Shown here in pieces: positions 1-8,322 of a stretch of 64,000 nucleotides of DNA. The stretch is taken from assembly GCA_963800705.1 (NCBI GenBank), contig CAWDBV010000005.1, positions 62,001 through 126,000 of the forward strand, given 5' to 3'. The notes under the pieces are model-generated. The model did no database searches, was not told the DNA's origin, and saw nothing but the letters and a program-made list of their open reading frames with translations. This stretch comes from CAWDBV01 sp963800705. Its GTDB lineage: Bacteria > Actinomycetota > Thermoleophilia > Solirubrobacterales > 70-9. Positions within the stretch are counted from its first letter, which is position 1. Each line of letters opens with the position of its first letter. The position numbers were made by a program, and so were the translations under genes.

Positions 1-965
1 GCGCCGCCGCTGTCGGCGATCACGTCGCCGTTCATGGTCACGGGATCCGTGGCGAAGGCCCCGATCCGCACCCCGTTGTTCGGCAAGTCGAAGACCCGGT
101 TGCGCGCCAGGCGCCGCTCGCCGGGCCCGTCGCTCGACATGAAGATCCCGGTGCCGGTGATGTCGATGCCGGGCCCTGGCGTAATCAGGTTTCCGCTGAT
201 GTCGCCACCGGCGCCGTTGCAGAGGTTGATCCCGATCGCGCCCGGGGTGCCGCCCCCGGTCGGACCGTCGGGGCCCGCGGGCTGGAGGACGTTGTTCGCC
301 ACCGTGATCCCGGCGGTGCCGCCGCAAATCCCGATCGGGCGCTCGATCCCGGTCACGGTGTTGCCGATCACCTTCGGGGTCGACGCCGAGTCGACGACGA
401 TCCCGTTCGCCCACCCGCCGGCGTGATCGGTGCCGGCGATCGTGTTGCCGACGATCGTCGGTGCGCCGCTGAAGTCGATGAAGCTCTGCATCGCAGTGGG
501 ATTCTCATTCAGGAGGTTTCCTTCAACCGTGATGTTGTTGCCACCGGGCCCGCTGACCGTCGCGTCCCCGAGATCGCCGCCCTGCAGCGTGAAGCCCTTC
601 ACCGCGCGCGGTGCCGAGCCCCCGGCAAAGCTGACCGCGGGGTTGTTGCCCCCGTCGATCTTCGTCGCCGCCGCAGCGGTGCCGGCGAAGTCCCCGCCGC
701 CGAGCAGCGTCATCGGTGAGTCGGGGACCGTTGCGGTGACCGGCGTGTACTCGCCGTTGCTGCGTCCGACGTGGACGGTGTCGGGGACGGTGTCGTTGTC
801 GGCGAGGTCGATGCCCTCGGCGATTTGGTCGCACGGCTGCGCAAATGTGCAGACATTCGGTGCCGCGGGCGCGTCTCGGTCGACGTAGTAGTCCGCGGCG
901 CCCGCCGGGGCCGCGGCAAGCAGCGGCAGCGCCAGACCCGCGAGCAAAGAAAGGGCGCGCGGCAC
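1..965 (-). CDS. Exported right-handed beta-helix protein, C-terminus cut off by the window edge
   Basis: I translated the minus strand from a GTG at 963-965. It opens with a signal peptide (MPRALSLLAGLALPLLAAAP, cleavage near AGA-ADYYVD) and runs without a stop to base 1, so about 320 residues are visible. The body has short repeats of the type 'x-I-x-G-N-x-I' (IVGNTIAG, VIGNTVTG, TVANNVLQP) typical of NosD/pectate-lyase-like parallel beta-helices. It is a clear paralogue of its upstream neighbour: both start ADYYVD, share DSPMTLxG, and share GERRLxRNxxFxLP. Its GTG overlaps the neighbour's stop in TAGTG, so the pair is probably translationally coupled. The substrate is unknown. The missing C-terminus could carry a basic tail like the neighbour's. 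Confidence 0.8.
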   Translation of the reverse strand, partial: MPRALSLLAGLALPLLAAAPAGAADYYVDRDAPAAPNVCTFAQPCDQIAEGIDLADNDTVPDTVHVGRSNGEYTPVTATVPDSPMTLLGGGDFAGTAAAATKIDGGNNPAVSFAGGSAPRAVKGFTLQGGDLGDATVSGPGGNNITVEGNLLNENPTAMQSFIDFSGAPTIVGNTIAGTDHAGGWANGIVVDSASTPKVIGNTVTGIERPIGICGGTAGITVANNVLQPAGPDGPTGGGTPGAIGINLCNGAGGDISGNLITPGPGIDITGTGIFMSSDGPGERRLARNRVFDLPNNGVRIGAFATDPVTMNGDVIADSGG

Positions 966-2533
966 TAGCGCCGCCGCCTCTTCTTCCGCCGCACGCACTT
1001 CTTCTTTTTCTTCTTCCCCTTCTTCACCGTGACGAGCTTCTTGCCCGGCGGGCATTTGGCTGCGGACGCGAGGGGTGCGGCCGCCGGTGTGGCGGCGGCC
1101 GGGACCGGACAGCTCGACGCCGGAGCGTCGAGCTCGTCGGCCCCGATGTCGCGGCGGTCGAGACAGACCGAGTCGGTGATCCCGTCGACGCTGCGCGGCC
1201 CGCCGCTGAGGTCGAGCGTTCCGGGCGCCGGTAGTGCCGGATTGCCCATATCGATCAGGGCCGGGTTGGCTGCGGTGAGCGCGTAGTTGTTGCCGCCCGG
1301 GCTGACGAAGTTGGGCGGCGCGCTGGTCGCGAACTGCCCCAGGCACTCGTAGGCCGCCGGCCCGCGCGAGAAGGCGGCGGTACAGCCGACCACCGCCGGG
1401 CCCGCCGTCTTTTGGACGCCGTCGTCCCCGACGATGCTCGAGTCGAGCGCGACCTCGGCCCCGGGGCCGAGGCTGATCTCACCGAGCGTCCCGGTTGCGT
1501 CGTTGTTGACGACGGTGACGTTGGTGGCGGTCATGCCGGCCGAGATGATGAAGTCGTTGGCGATCCCCGCCTCTCCGTTCCCCGCGATCACGTCGCCGTT
1601 GAGACTCACGGGATCCATCGTTCCTATGAAGACGCCCTCGCGGGGAAGCTGGAAGATCTGGTTCCGCGACAGGCGGCGCTCGCCCGGGCTGTTCCCCTCG
1701 ATGTAGATGCCGTTCGCATTATCGAGTCCGGCGCCGGGGATGATCCCGTTCGCCGTCGCGATGCCGCCGACGCCGTTGAGATAGATGCCCGCCGCGGGAG
1801 GGGAATCGTCGCCGGAGGGGATGAGGGTGTTGCGCGCCACATTGATCGCGTCGGTGTTGCCGGTGATGCTGATCGAGCGCTCGACGCCGTTTACGAAGTT
1901 GCCGATCACCTGCGGCGCGACGGCGGCACTGATGCGGATGCCGCTCTGGCCGCTCGCCGGATCCTCGGTGCCGAAGATCACGTTGCCGCGAATCGTCGGT
2001 GAGCCCTCCGCGTAAATGTGGCTGCTGAGTGTGCCCCCGCCTTCGGTGAGAAGGTTGTCCTGGATCGTGACGTTGTCGGCGCCGGTGTCCAAGCGCACCG
2101 TGCTGTCGTCGAGAGGCGCACCGGTCCCGCCCTGGAGGTTGAAGTTTCGGACCGTGCGCGCCGCGGCGCCGGGCTCGACTACGACCGCGGGCACGGCCAC
2201 TCCGTTGATCAGCGTCGTCGCCCCGACGCCGTCGCCGGCATAGTCGTTTCCGACCAGCGTCATCGGGCTGTCGGTGACGCTGATCCCGGTATAGCCAGGG
2301 GCCGCCTTCGGTGCGACGTGGATCAGATCGGGGCTCGCGTCGTCGTCGTCGGCGAGGTCGATCGCCTCGCTGATCAGGTCGCAGGGGTTGGCGAAGCTGC
2401 AGTCGTTGGGGTTGGCGTTGTCGCCGTCGACGTAGTAGTCGGCAGCGCGCGCCGGCGCGGCCGCGACCGACCACAGCCCCAGCGCCAGTCCGAAAATCAG
2501 GCCCAGCCTCCGCAAGCTCACACCCTCCGCCAT
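965..2533 (-). CDS. Exported right-handed beta-helix protein with Cys/Lys-rich C-terminal tail
   Basis: The 522-residue protein has a signal peptide at about 1-30 (hydrophobic LGLIFGLALGLWSVAAAPARA), then a long beta-helix region with repeats such as IQDNLLTEG, IRGNVIFGT and VIGNFVNG, and a C-terminal LDxRDIGADE element seen in CSLREA/Pel-like surface proteins. The last about 38 residues are an Ala/Pro linker followed by CPPGKKLVTVKKGKKKKKKC and an Arg/Lys end. An exported, surface-retained or secreted role is inferred; no catalytic residues are recognised. On the minus strand a TATCCT box lies 6 nt before the ATG, suggesting a leaderless transcript that also covers the downstream paralogue. 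Confidence 0.85.
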   Translation of the reverse strand: MAEGVSLRRLGLIFGLALGLWSVAAAPARAADYYVDGDNANPNDCSFANPCDLISEAIDLADDDDASPDLIHVAPKAAPGYTGISVTDSPMTLVGNDYAGDGVGATTLINGVAVPAVVVEPGAAARTVRNFNLQGGTGAPLDDSTVRLDTGADNVTIQDNLLTEGGGTLSSHIYAEGSPTIRGNVIFGTEDPASGQSGIRISAAVAPQVIGNFVNGVERSISITGNTDAINVARNTLIPSGDDSPPAAGIYLNGVGGIATANGIIPGAGLDNANGIYIEGNSPGERRLSRNQIFQLPREGVFIGTMDPVSLNGDVIAGNGEAGIANDFIISAGMTATNVTVVNNDATGTLGEISLGPGAEVALDSSIVGDDGVQKTAGPAVVGCTAAFSRGPAAYECLGQFATSAPPNFVSPGGNNYALTAANPALIDMGNPALPAPGTLDLSGGPRSVDGITDSVCLDRRDIGADELDAPASSCPVPAAATPAAAPLASAAKCPPGKKLVTVKKGKKKKKKCVRRKKRRRR

Positions 2534-2582
2534 GAGGCCAGGATAGCGCCGTTATGCGGACTTGTGCACCGGCTGTGCTGAC

Positions 2583-2588
2583 TAACAT
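2583..2588 (+). promoter_or_regulatory. Candidate -10 box (TAACAT) of a leaderless valS transcript
   Basis: TAACAT sits exactly 7 nt before the GTG at 2596, placing the expected +1 at or next to the start codon. No convincing -35 hexamer is visible. It supports GTG 2596 over the upstream ATG at 2554. Confidence 0.45.
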
Positions 2589-2595
2589 CGCCGCC

Positions 2596-5154
2596 GTGGA
2601 CGCCGGGATGCGAGAGCGACTCGAGCAGACGACCCGCTGGGACCCGGGCGAGGTCGAGCAGCGCGTTTTCGCGTCGTGGCTCGAGGGCGGCCACTTCCAC
2701 CCGCCGGCCGAGGGCAGCCCGGAGCAGAACTACTCGATCGCGATCCCGCCGCCGAACGTGACCGGCGCCCTGCACATGGGCCACGCGCTCAACGGCGCGA
2801 TCCAGGACACGATGGTCCGCATGCGCCGCATGCAGGGCCGCAACACGCTCTGGATCCTCGGCACCGACCACGCCGGGATCGCGACCCAGTCGGTGGTCGA
2901 GAAGGAGCTCGCCAAGCAGGGGACATCGCGCCACGACCTCGGCCGCGAGAAGTTCGTCGAGCGGGTCTGGGAGTGGAGGGAGCAGTACGGCTCACAGATC
3001 GTGGAACAGCTGAAGCGCCTCGGAGCCTCCTGCGACTACGAGCGCGAGCGGTTCACGCTCGACGAGGGATACGTGCGCGCCGTTTACCGCGTCTTCGTCG
3101 CCCTCTACGAGAAGGGCTACATCTACCGCGACAACTACATCGTCAACTGGGACCCGGGGCTGCGCTCGGCGATCTCAGACCTCGAGGTCGAGAACCGCGA
3201 CGTCGACGACACGATCTACGAGATCGCCTACCCGCTCGCCGAGGGGTCCGGCGAACTCGTCGTAGCCACCGTGCGCCCGGAGACGATGCTCGCCGACACC
3301 GCGGTCGCCGTCAACCCCGACGACGAGCGCTACAAGGACATGGTCGGGAAGGCCGCGATCCTGCCGATCGTCGGCCGCGAGCTGCCGGTGATCGCTGACG
3401 AGCACGTCGACACCGATTTCGGCACCGGGGCGCTGAAGGTGACCCCGGGACACGACACCAACGACTTCGAGATCGGCCGCCGCCACGGGCTCGAGGAGCT
3501 TTCGGTGATCGGCGAGGACGGCCGCATGACCGAGGAAGCTGGGGAGAAGTTCGCCGGGATGACGATCGCCGAGGCTCAAAAGGCGGTTGTCGCGGCGCTC
3601 GAGGCCGAGGGGCTGATCCGCGGCTCCGAGCCCTACCGACACTCGGTCCCGTTCTCGCACCGATCCGGCGAGCGAATCGAGCCGCTGATCTCGCTGCAGT
3701 GGTTCTGCAACATGGACGAGCTCGCGAAGCCGGCGATCGAGGCGGTCGAGCAGGGGCGGGTCCGGATCACACCCGACGGCGCCCGCCGCCAGTACCTGGC
3801 CGGGATGGAGAGCATCCCGCCGTGGTGCATCTCGCGCCAGCTCTGGTGGGGGCACCGGCTGCCGGTCTGGTACCGCGGCGAAGGCTCCGGCCAGGAAACC
3901 TACGTAGGAGAGACTGAGCCGGAGGGCGAGGGCTGGGAGCAGGACGAGGACGTCCTCGACACCTGGTTCTCCTCGGCGCTGTGGCCGTTCGCGACGCTGG
4001 GCTGGCCCGACACCGAGGCACCCGAGCTGAAGGCGTTCTTCCCGACCGACCTGCTCTCGACCGCGCGCGACATCATCGCGCTCTGGGTGGCGCGGATGAT
4101 CATGACCTCGCTCGAGTTCACCGAGCAGGTGCCGTTCGAAGACGTCTACGTGCACTCAGTGATCCAGGCGCCCGACGGCCGGCGGATGTCGAAGTCGCTC
4201 GGCACCGGCATCGACCCGCTCGACGAGATCTCCGCGCACGGCGCCGATGCGCTCCGCTTCGGGCTGCTGGCGATGTCCTCGACCCAGGACGTGCGCTACT
4301 CGGCCGCCCGGGTCGAGCAGGGACGTGATCTCGCCAACAAGATGTGGAACGCCTCGCGCCTCGTCCTGCTCAACCTCCCCGAGGGTGCGCAGGCCTCGGC
4401 GAGCACCAAGGCACCCGAGGACCGCTGGATCCTCTCGCGGCTGCAGCGCACCGTCGCCGCTGTGAGCGAAAAGCTCGACGGCTACGACTTCGCCCATGCG
4501 GCGCTCGAGCTCTACGAGTTCTTCTGGTCGGAGCTCTGCGACTGGTACCTCGAGATCGTCAAGCCGCGCCTCTACGACGGCGACCCGGACGCTGCCGCCA
4601 ACCTGCTCCACGTCTTCGAGCAGGTGCTGGCGCTGGCGCACCCGATCACCCCGTTCGTCACCGAGGAGATCTGGTCCTACTTTCCCGGCGCCGCCGAGCC
4701 GCTCGTCATCCATCCGTTCCCGGAGGCCGACGAGAAGCTGATCGACGACGCCGCCGAGGCCGAGATCGGCGAGGCGATCGCGCTCACCCGCGCGCTGCGG
4801 CGCTGGCGCGACCTCGCCGGCGTCGCGGCCGGAGCGGTGCTCGGCGCGCGCGCCGACGGCGAGGCGCCCCATGAGCTCGTCGCACGGCTCGCCCGGGTTG
4901 AGTTCTCGGGGAACGGTGAGGATGACGCGATGGCGAGCGTCGGCGGGGTCGAGCTGCTGGCGACCGAAGGCGTCGATGCCGGCGCGGTCGAAAAGCGGAT
5001 CGAGGAGCGGCGCGAGAAGCTCCGCGCCGAGGTCAAGCGCGCCGAGGGCAAGCTCGGCAACGAGGGTTTTGTCGCCAAGGCGCCCGCCGACGTCGTCGAC
5101 GCCGAGCGCGAGAAACTCGAGGCCTACCGGGCCGAGCTCGAGGAGCTCGCCTGA
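2596..5154 (+). CDS. valS: Valyl-tRNA synthetase
   Basis: Cytoplasmic class I aminoacyl-tRNA synthetase charging tRNA-Val. Visible signatures are PPPNVTGALHMGHAL (HIGH motif, about residue 60), the editing-domain region about 190-350, DGRRMSKSLG (KMSKS motif, about residue 530), an anticodon-binding alpha-helical domain, and a C-terminal coiled coil rich in Glu/Lys/Arg (EKRIEERREKL). At 852 residues it has full family length. An ATG at 2554 is in frame, but homology begins near MRERLEQTTRWDP and a TAACAT box precedes GTG 2596, so I chose the latter; ATG 2608 is also possible. It is divergent from the beta-helix pair and directly followed by folC. Confidence 0.95.
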   Translation: MDAGMRERLEQTTRWDPGEVEQRVFASWLEGGHFHPPAEGSPEQNYSIAIPPPNVTGALHMGHALNGAIQDTMVRMRRMQGRNTLWILGTDHAGIATQSVVEKELAKQGTSRHDLGREKFVERVWEWREQYGSQIVEQLKRLGASCDYERERFTLDEGYVRAVYRVFVALYEKGYIYRDNYIVNWDPGLRSAISDLEVENRDVDDTIYEIAYPLAEGSGELVVATVRPETMLADTAVAVNPDDERYKDMVGKAAILPIVGRELPVIADEHVDTDFGTGALKVTPGHDTNDFEIGRRHGLEELSVIGEDGRMTEEAGEKFAGMTIAEAQKAVVAALEAEGLIRGSEPYRHSVPFSHRSGERIEPLISLQWFCNMDELAKPAIEAVEQGRVRITPDGARRQYLAGMESIPPWCISRQLWWGHRLPVWYRGEGSGQETYVGETEPEGEGWEQDEDVLDTWFSSALWPFATLGWPDTEAPELKAFFPTDLLSTARDIIALWVARMIMTSLEFTEQVPFEDVYVHSVIQAPDGRRMSKSLGTGIDPLDEISAHGADALRFGLLAMSSTQDVRYSAARVEQGRDLANKMWNASRLVLLNLPEGAQASASTKAPEDRWILSRLQRTVAAVSEKLDGYDFAHAALELYEFFWSELCDWYLEIVKPRLYDGDPDAAANLLHVFEQVLALAHPITPFVTEEIWSYFPGAAEPLVIHPFPEADEKLIDDAAEAEIGEAIALTRALRRWRDLAGVAAGAVLGARADGEAPHELVARLARVEFSGNGEDDAMASVGGVELLATEGVDAGAVEKRIEERREKLRAEVKRAEGKLGNEGFVAKAPADVVDAEREKLEAYRAELEELA

Positions 5155-6395
5155 GCGCGGAGGAGATCCTCGGCCGCCGCGAGGTACTCGGCTGGCGGCT
5201 CGGGCTCGAACGGATGCAGCGGCTCTGCTCGCTGCTCGGCTTCCCGCAGAATCGGTTCGCCTCGATTCATGTGGTGGGCACGAACGGCAAGACCTCGGTG
5301 ACGCGGATGATCGCCGCCCTGCTCGAGGCACAGAGCGTCACGGCCGGCGCCTACCTTTCGCCCCACATCAGCTCCTGGCGCGAGCGGATCCTGATTGGCG
5401 GCGAGCCGATCACCGACCCTGCCTTCGAGTCGGCGCTCGAGCGGGTCGAGCAGGCCGCCGAAGCCGCGGACCGCGCCGCGGGGGAGGAGGGGCCGGTGAC
5501 CCAGTTCGAGCTCCTGACCGCGGCGGCGTTCGTCGCCTTCGCCGAGGCGCGGGTTTCCCACGCCGTCGTCGAGGCCGGGCTCGGCGGCCGCCTCGACGCA
5601 ACCAACGTGATCCCGTCGAAGCTCACCGTGCTGACATCGGTCGGCCTCGACCACACCGAATACCTAGGCGAAACGCTCGACGAGATCGCCGCCGAGAAGC
5701 TGGCCGTGCTCCGCGACCACTCGAAGCTGCTCGCCGGACCGCTGCCAGAGCAGCTGAGGCCGTTGGTGGAGCGGTTCGCGGCCGAGCGCCACGCGGAGCT
5801 GGCTGTTGTCGAGCCCGTGCAGCGTGAGCAGGGCTCCTACCAGGCGGCGAACCTGCGCCTGGCCGCCGAGGCCGCGGGCGAAATCCTCGGGGTGCCCGCG
5901 CAGGAGCTCGCCGCGGCCGCGCGCGAGCGCGGCCTCGAGCGCTTGATTCCCGGCCGCGCCCAGGTCGATGCCGGCGCCGACCCGCCGCAGATCTTTGACG
6001 CCGCGCACAACGCCGACGGCGCCCGGGCACTCGCCGCGGCGCTGCCCGAGCTTGCGGGCTCGCGGCCGGTGGTCGCCTGCCTCGCGGTGCTCGCCGGCAA
6101 GGACGCCGCGGCGATCTGCACCGCGCTCGCTCCCGCCTGCGCGGCCGCCGTCTGCACCCAGATCCCGCCCGAGATGATCGAGGGCACCGGGAGGCCGGGT
6201 GGCGAGGCGATTCCGGCCGCCGAGCTCGCCGGGCTCTGGCGCGCGGCCGGAGGCGAGGCCGAGGCGGAACCGGATCCCGGGGCCGCATGGCGGTTGGCAG
6301 GCGAGCTTGCCGCCGAGCGCGGCGGCGTGGCGCTCGCCGCCGGTTCGCACTACCTTCTCAGGAGCCTATGGACAAGTCCGCCCGCGGAGAACTGA
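5151..6395 (+). CDS. folC: Folylpolyglutamate synthase / dihydrofolate synthase
   Basis: Mur-ligase-family enzyme adding glutamate to folates in the cytoplasm. It shows IHVVGTNGKTSVT (P-loop, normally GTNGKGS), SPHI, the EAGLGGRLDATN motif and DHTEYLG; the C-terminal domain has FDAAHNADGARAL. The first ATG (5214) would begin inside the conserved LGLERMQRL block, so the true start is upstream. The only near-canonical option is CTG at 5151, which overlaps the valS stop (CTGA) and has AGGAG five bases upstream, giving about 414 residues, near the usual family length. No ATG, GTG or TTG exists in frame between there and 5214. The gene overlaps the next small ORF by 28 nt. Confidence 0.9.
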   Translation: MSAEEILGRREVLGWRLGLERMQRLCSLLGFPQNRFASIHVVGTNGKTSVTRMIAALLEAQSVTAGAYLSPHISSWRERILIGGEPITDPAFESALERVEQAAEAADRAAGEEGPVTQFELLTAAAFVAFAEARVSHAVVEAGLGGRLDATNVIPSKLTVLTSVGLDHTEYLGETLDEIAAEKLAVLRDHSKLLAGPLPEQLRPLVERFAAERHAELAVVEPVQREQGSYQAANLRLAAEAAGEILGVPAQELAAAARERGLERLIPGRAQVDAGADPPQIFDAAHNADGARALAAALPELAGSRPVVACLAVLAGKDAAAICTALAPACAAAVCTQIPPEMIEGTGRPGGEAIPAAELAGLWRAAGGEAEAEPDPGAAWRLAGELAAERGGVALAAGSHYLLRSLWTSPPAEN

Positions 6396-6487
6396 TCACC
6401 ATGATGGGACTGGTCGCGATCGTGGTCGCGGTCGTGATCCTGATCTTCTTCGGGATCGGCTACGGGTTCGGGCTGCTCTTTCTCTAG
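6368..6487 (+). CDS. Small single-pass membrane protein (39 aa), unknown function
   Basis: A short frame starts at ATG 6368 with AGGAG a few bases upstream and ends at TAG 6487. The product has a charged start (MDKSARGELITMM) followed by one hydrophobic helix (about residues 13-37). It overlaps the 3' end of folC by 28 nt in another frame, implying coupled expression. I do not recognise the family. A clear ribosome site, a proper transmembrane segment and the operon position argue that it is real. Confidence 0.6.
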   Translation: MDKSARGELITMMGLVAIVVAVVILIFFGIGYGFGLLFL

Positions 6488-6571
6488 TCCTGTGGGTAGA
6501 CGCAACGTTCCTCCCGTACGCAGGCAGCGCTCGCGGGGGCGCTGATGCGAGGGGCTACACTGCGGCCCTTC

Positions 6572-7231
6572 ATGCCCCTCGCAATATTTGGAATCTCGGG
6601 CGGAGGACTCAGCCTGATCATGAACCTGCTGGTCCTGTTCCTGTTCGTGATCTACATCGCGCTCGTCTACTGGACCTACCAGGACGCGAAGAAGCGGATC
6701 GAGGATCCGGTCCTGATCGCCTGCGCGACCGCGGCGTCGCTGTTCCCGTTCGCGGGCACGGTCATCTACACGGTCCTGCGCCCGCCGGAGTTCCTCGAGG
6801 ACGTCCGCGAGCGCGAGCTCGAGATCCGCGCCTCGGAGCTGAGGCTCCGCGAGCTGATCGAGCGCTCCTGCCCGCACTGCGAGTACCCGATCGAGCGCAA
6901 CTTCATCAGCTGCCCGAACTGCGGCCGCGGCCTGAAGACGCCGTGCCGGTCGTGCAGCAAGCCGCTCGATCCGAAGTGGAGGGCGTGCCCATACTGCGAG
7001 ACCGAGGTCCAGCGGCGCAAGCAGCCCGACGAGCAGCAGCAGACGAGGCGCTCGAGCCGCACCCAGCGCCCGCGCCGCCAGCGCAAGGCCGCCACGGCTG
7101 CCGCCGCGCCGGCCCCCGCTCAGAAGGCCGCCGCGCAGCCGAAGAAGCGCAAGGCTTCGGACGGATCGAAGACCAGGCGCTCGACCCGCTCCACCGAAGC
7201 GGCGCCGAGCCGCAGCCGCACCCAGAGCTAG
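6572..7231 (+). CDS. Membrane protein with double zinc ribbon and basic C-terminus
   Basis: The 219-residue product has two N-terminal hydrophobic segments (about 9-30 and 45-68), a charged linker (EDVRERELEIRASELRLRE), then four CxxC knuckles (CPHC, CPNC, CRSC, CPYC, about residues 99-142) forming two zinc ribbons of the DZANK/zinc-ribbon type. An about 75-residue Ala/Lys/Arg/Gln-rich tail follows. The ribbons and tail are probably cytoplasmic; a nucleic-acid or protein-interaction role is inferred. The ATG at 6572 is preceded by TACACT 10 nt upstream; an earlier in-frame start at 6545 is less likely. The next gene, ndk, begins 10 nt after the stop. Confidence 0.8.
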   Translation: MPLAIFGISGGGLSLIMNLLVLFLFVIYIALVYWTYQDAKKRIEDPVLIACATAASLFPFAGTVIYTVLRPPEFLEDVRERELEIRASELRLRELIERSCPHCEYPIERNFISCPNCGRGLKTPCRSCSKPLDPKWRACPYCETEVQRRKQPDEQQQTRRSSRTQRPRRQRKAATAAAAPAPAQKAAAQPKKRKASDGSKTRRSTRSTEAAPSRSRTQS

Positions 7232-7240
7232 CCGAGCCTC

Positions 7241-7645
7241 GTGCCCCAGACCCTGATCCTCGTCAAGCCGGATGCGTTTGAGCGCAACCTCACGGGTGAG
7301 GTGATCGCGCGCTTCGAGCGAAAGGGCCTGAAGCTGCAGGCGCTGAAGCTGACCACTGCCGACGAGGAGATCGCCAACAAGCACTACGCCGAGCACACCG
7401 AGAAGCCGTTCTTCGGGGAGCTGGTCGAGTTCATCACCGGCGGCCCACTGGTCGCGATGGTGCTCGATGGCCCGCGCGCGGTCGAGGCGGCCCGCCAGGT
7501 GATCGGCGCCACCGACCCGGTCGAGGCCGACGCCGGCTCGATCCGCGGCCAGTACGGCACCGAGGTCACCTTCAATCTCGTCCACGGCTCGGATTCCGAG
7601 GAGTCGGCCGCGCGCGAGATCGAGATCTGGTTTCCGGAGCTCTGA
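7241..7645 (+). CDS. ndk: Nucleoside diphosphate kinase
   Basis: Transfers the gamma-phosphate of ATP to NDPs through a phosphohistidine. It has TLILVKPDAFERNLTGEV at the N-terminus, the catalytic block NLVHGSDS with the active His near residue 114, and length 134, all as in the family. It uses GTG, 10 nt after the zinc-ribbon gene, and lies upstream of maf. Two nucleotide-metabolism or house-cleaning genes side by side is a common arrangement. Confidence 0.97.
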   Translation: MPQTLILVKPDAFERNLTGEVIARFERKGLKLQALKLTTADEEIANKHYAEHTEKPFFGELVEFITGGPLVAMVLDGPRAVEAARQVIGATDPVEADAGSIRGQYGTEVTFNLVHGSDSEESAAREIEIWFPEL

Positions 7646-7652
7646 ACACTCA

Positions 7653-7687
7653 CCGGCAGCTGCTCCGCTTCGCGTCCGCGCTGCCGG
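7653..7687. other. Perfect 8-bp inverted repeat between ndk and maf
   Basis: CCGGCAGC (7653-7660) pairs with GCTGCCGG (7680-7687) around a 19-nt loop, starting 8 nt after the ndk stop. No T-run follows the stem, so it is not a classical intrinsic terminator. It could attenuate or stabilise the transcript, or hide the maf ribosome site (GGGGG at 7685-7690). Confidence 0.45.
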
Positions 7688-7694
7688 GGGATAA

Positions 7695-8276
7695 ATGAAT
7701 CGCTTGGTGTTGGCGTCGGCCTCGCCGCAGCGGCTGATGCTGCTCGAAGCGCTCGGGCTCAAGCCCGAGGTCGCCGAGCCGATGATCGAGGAGCTGACCG
7801 AGGGCGACCCGAAGGAGATCGTGCTCGAAAACGCGCGCTGGAAGGCCTCGAACGTCTCCGCGACGCGGAAGGCCGGCGCGCTGATCCTCGCCGGCGACAC
7901 GGAGGTGGTGCTCGACGGAAAAGCACTCGGCCAGCCCGACGACGAAGCCGAGGCGCGCTCGATGCTCGAGCGCCTCTCCGGACGCGAGCACGAGGTGCTC
8001 GGGGCGCTGGCGCTGCTCGGGCCTGACGAGGAGGGTGGGCGCCCCCGAACCCGGGAGGGCGTGGCGAGCTCGGCCGTCGCCTTCCACCGGCTCGACCCCG
8101 CGATGCTCGATGCGTATCTCGCCTCCGGAGAGTGGAAGGGGAGGGCGGGCGGCTACGCGGTCCAGGGGCTCGGCTCGATGCTGATCGAGGCGGTCGAGGG
8201 CGATCTCTCGAACGTGATCGGGCTGCCGATCCCGCTTCTGGCGCAACTTGCACCGGAGCTTTTCGTTCATGGGTAG
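7695..8276 (+). CDS. maf: Maf-like nucleotide pyrophosphatase
   Basis: House-cleaning NTP pyrophosphatase of the Maf/HAM1-like fold. Signatures are LVLASASPQR at residue 4, AGDTEVVLDG (about 72), a Leu-rich block containing LSGREHEVLGALAL, and GGYAVQGLGS (about 151; usually GGYxIQG). It has 193 residues with an ATG 7 nt after a G-run. In many bacteria maf precedes mreBCD; here mreC follows directly with no mreB between. Confidence 0.92.
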   Translation: MNRLVLASASPQRLMLLEALGLKPEVAEPMIEELTEGDPKEIVLENARWKASNVSATRKAGALILAGDTEVVLDGKALGQPDDEAEARSMLERLSGREHEVLGALALLGPDEEGGRPRTREGVASSAVAFHRLDPAMLDAYLASGEWKGRAGGYAVQGLGSMLIEAVEGDLSNVIGLPIPLLAQLAPELFVHG

Positions 8277-8322
8277 GAAGCTGCCAGCCCCGACCCCCTA
8301 CACAGCTAACTTCTAAGACGTT

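Noticed and set aside
430..888. Plus-strand frame at the left edge
   Set aside because: It is the complement of the partial beta-helix gene, whose signal peptide and repeats are clear on the minus strand.
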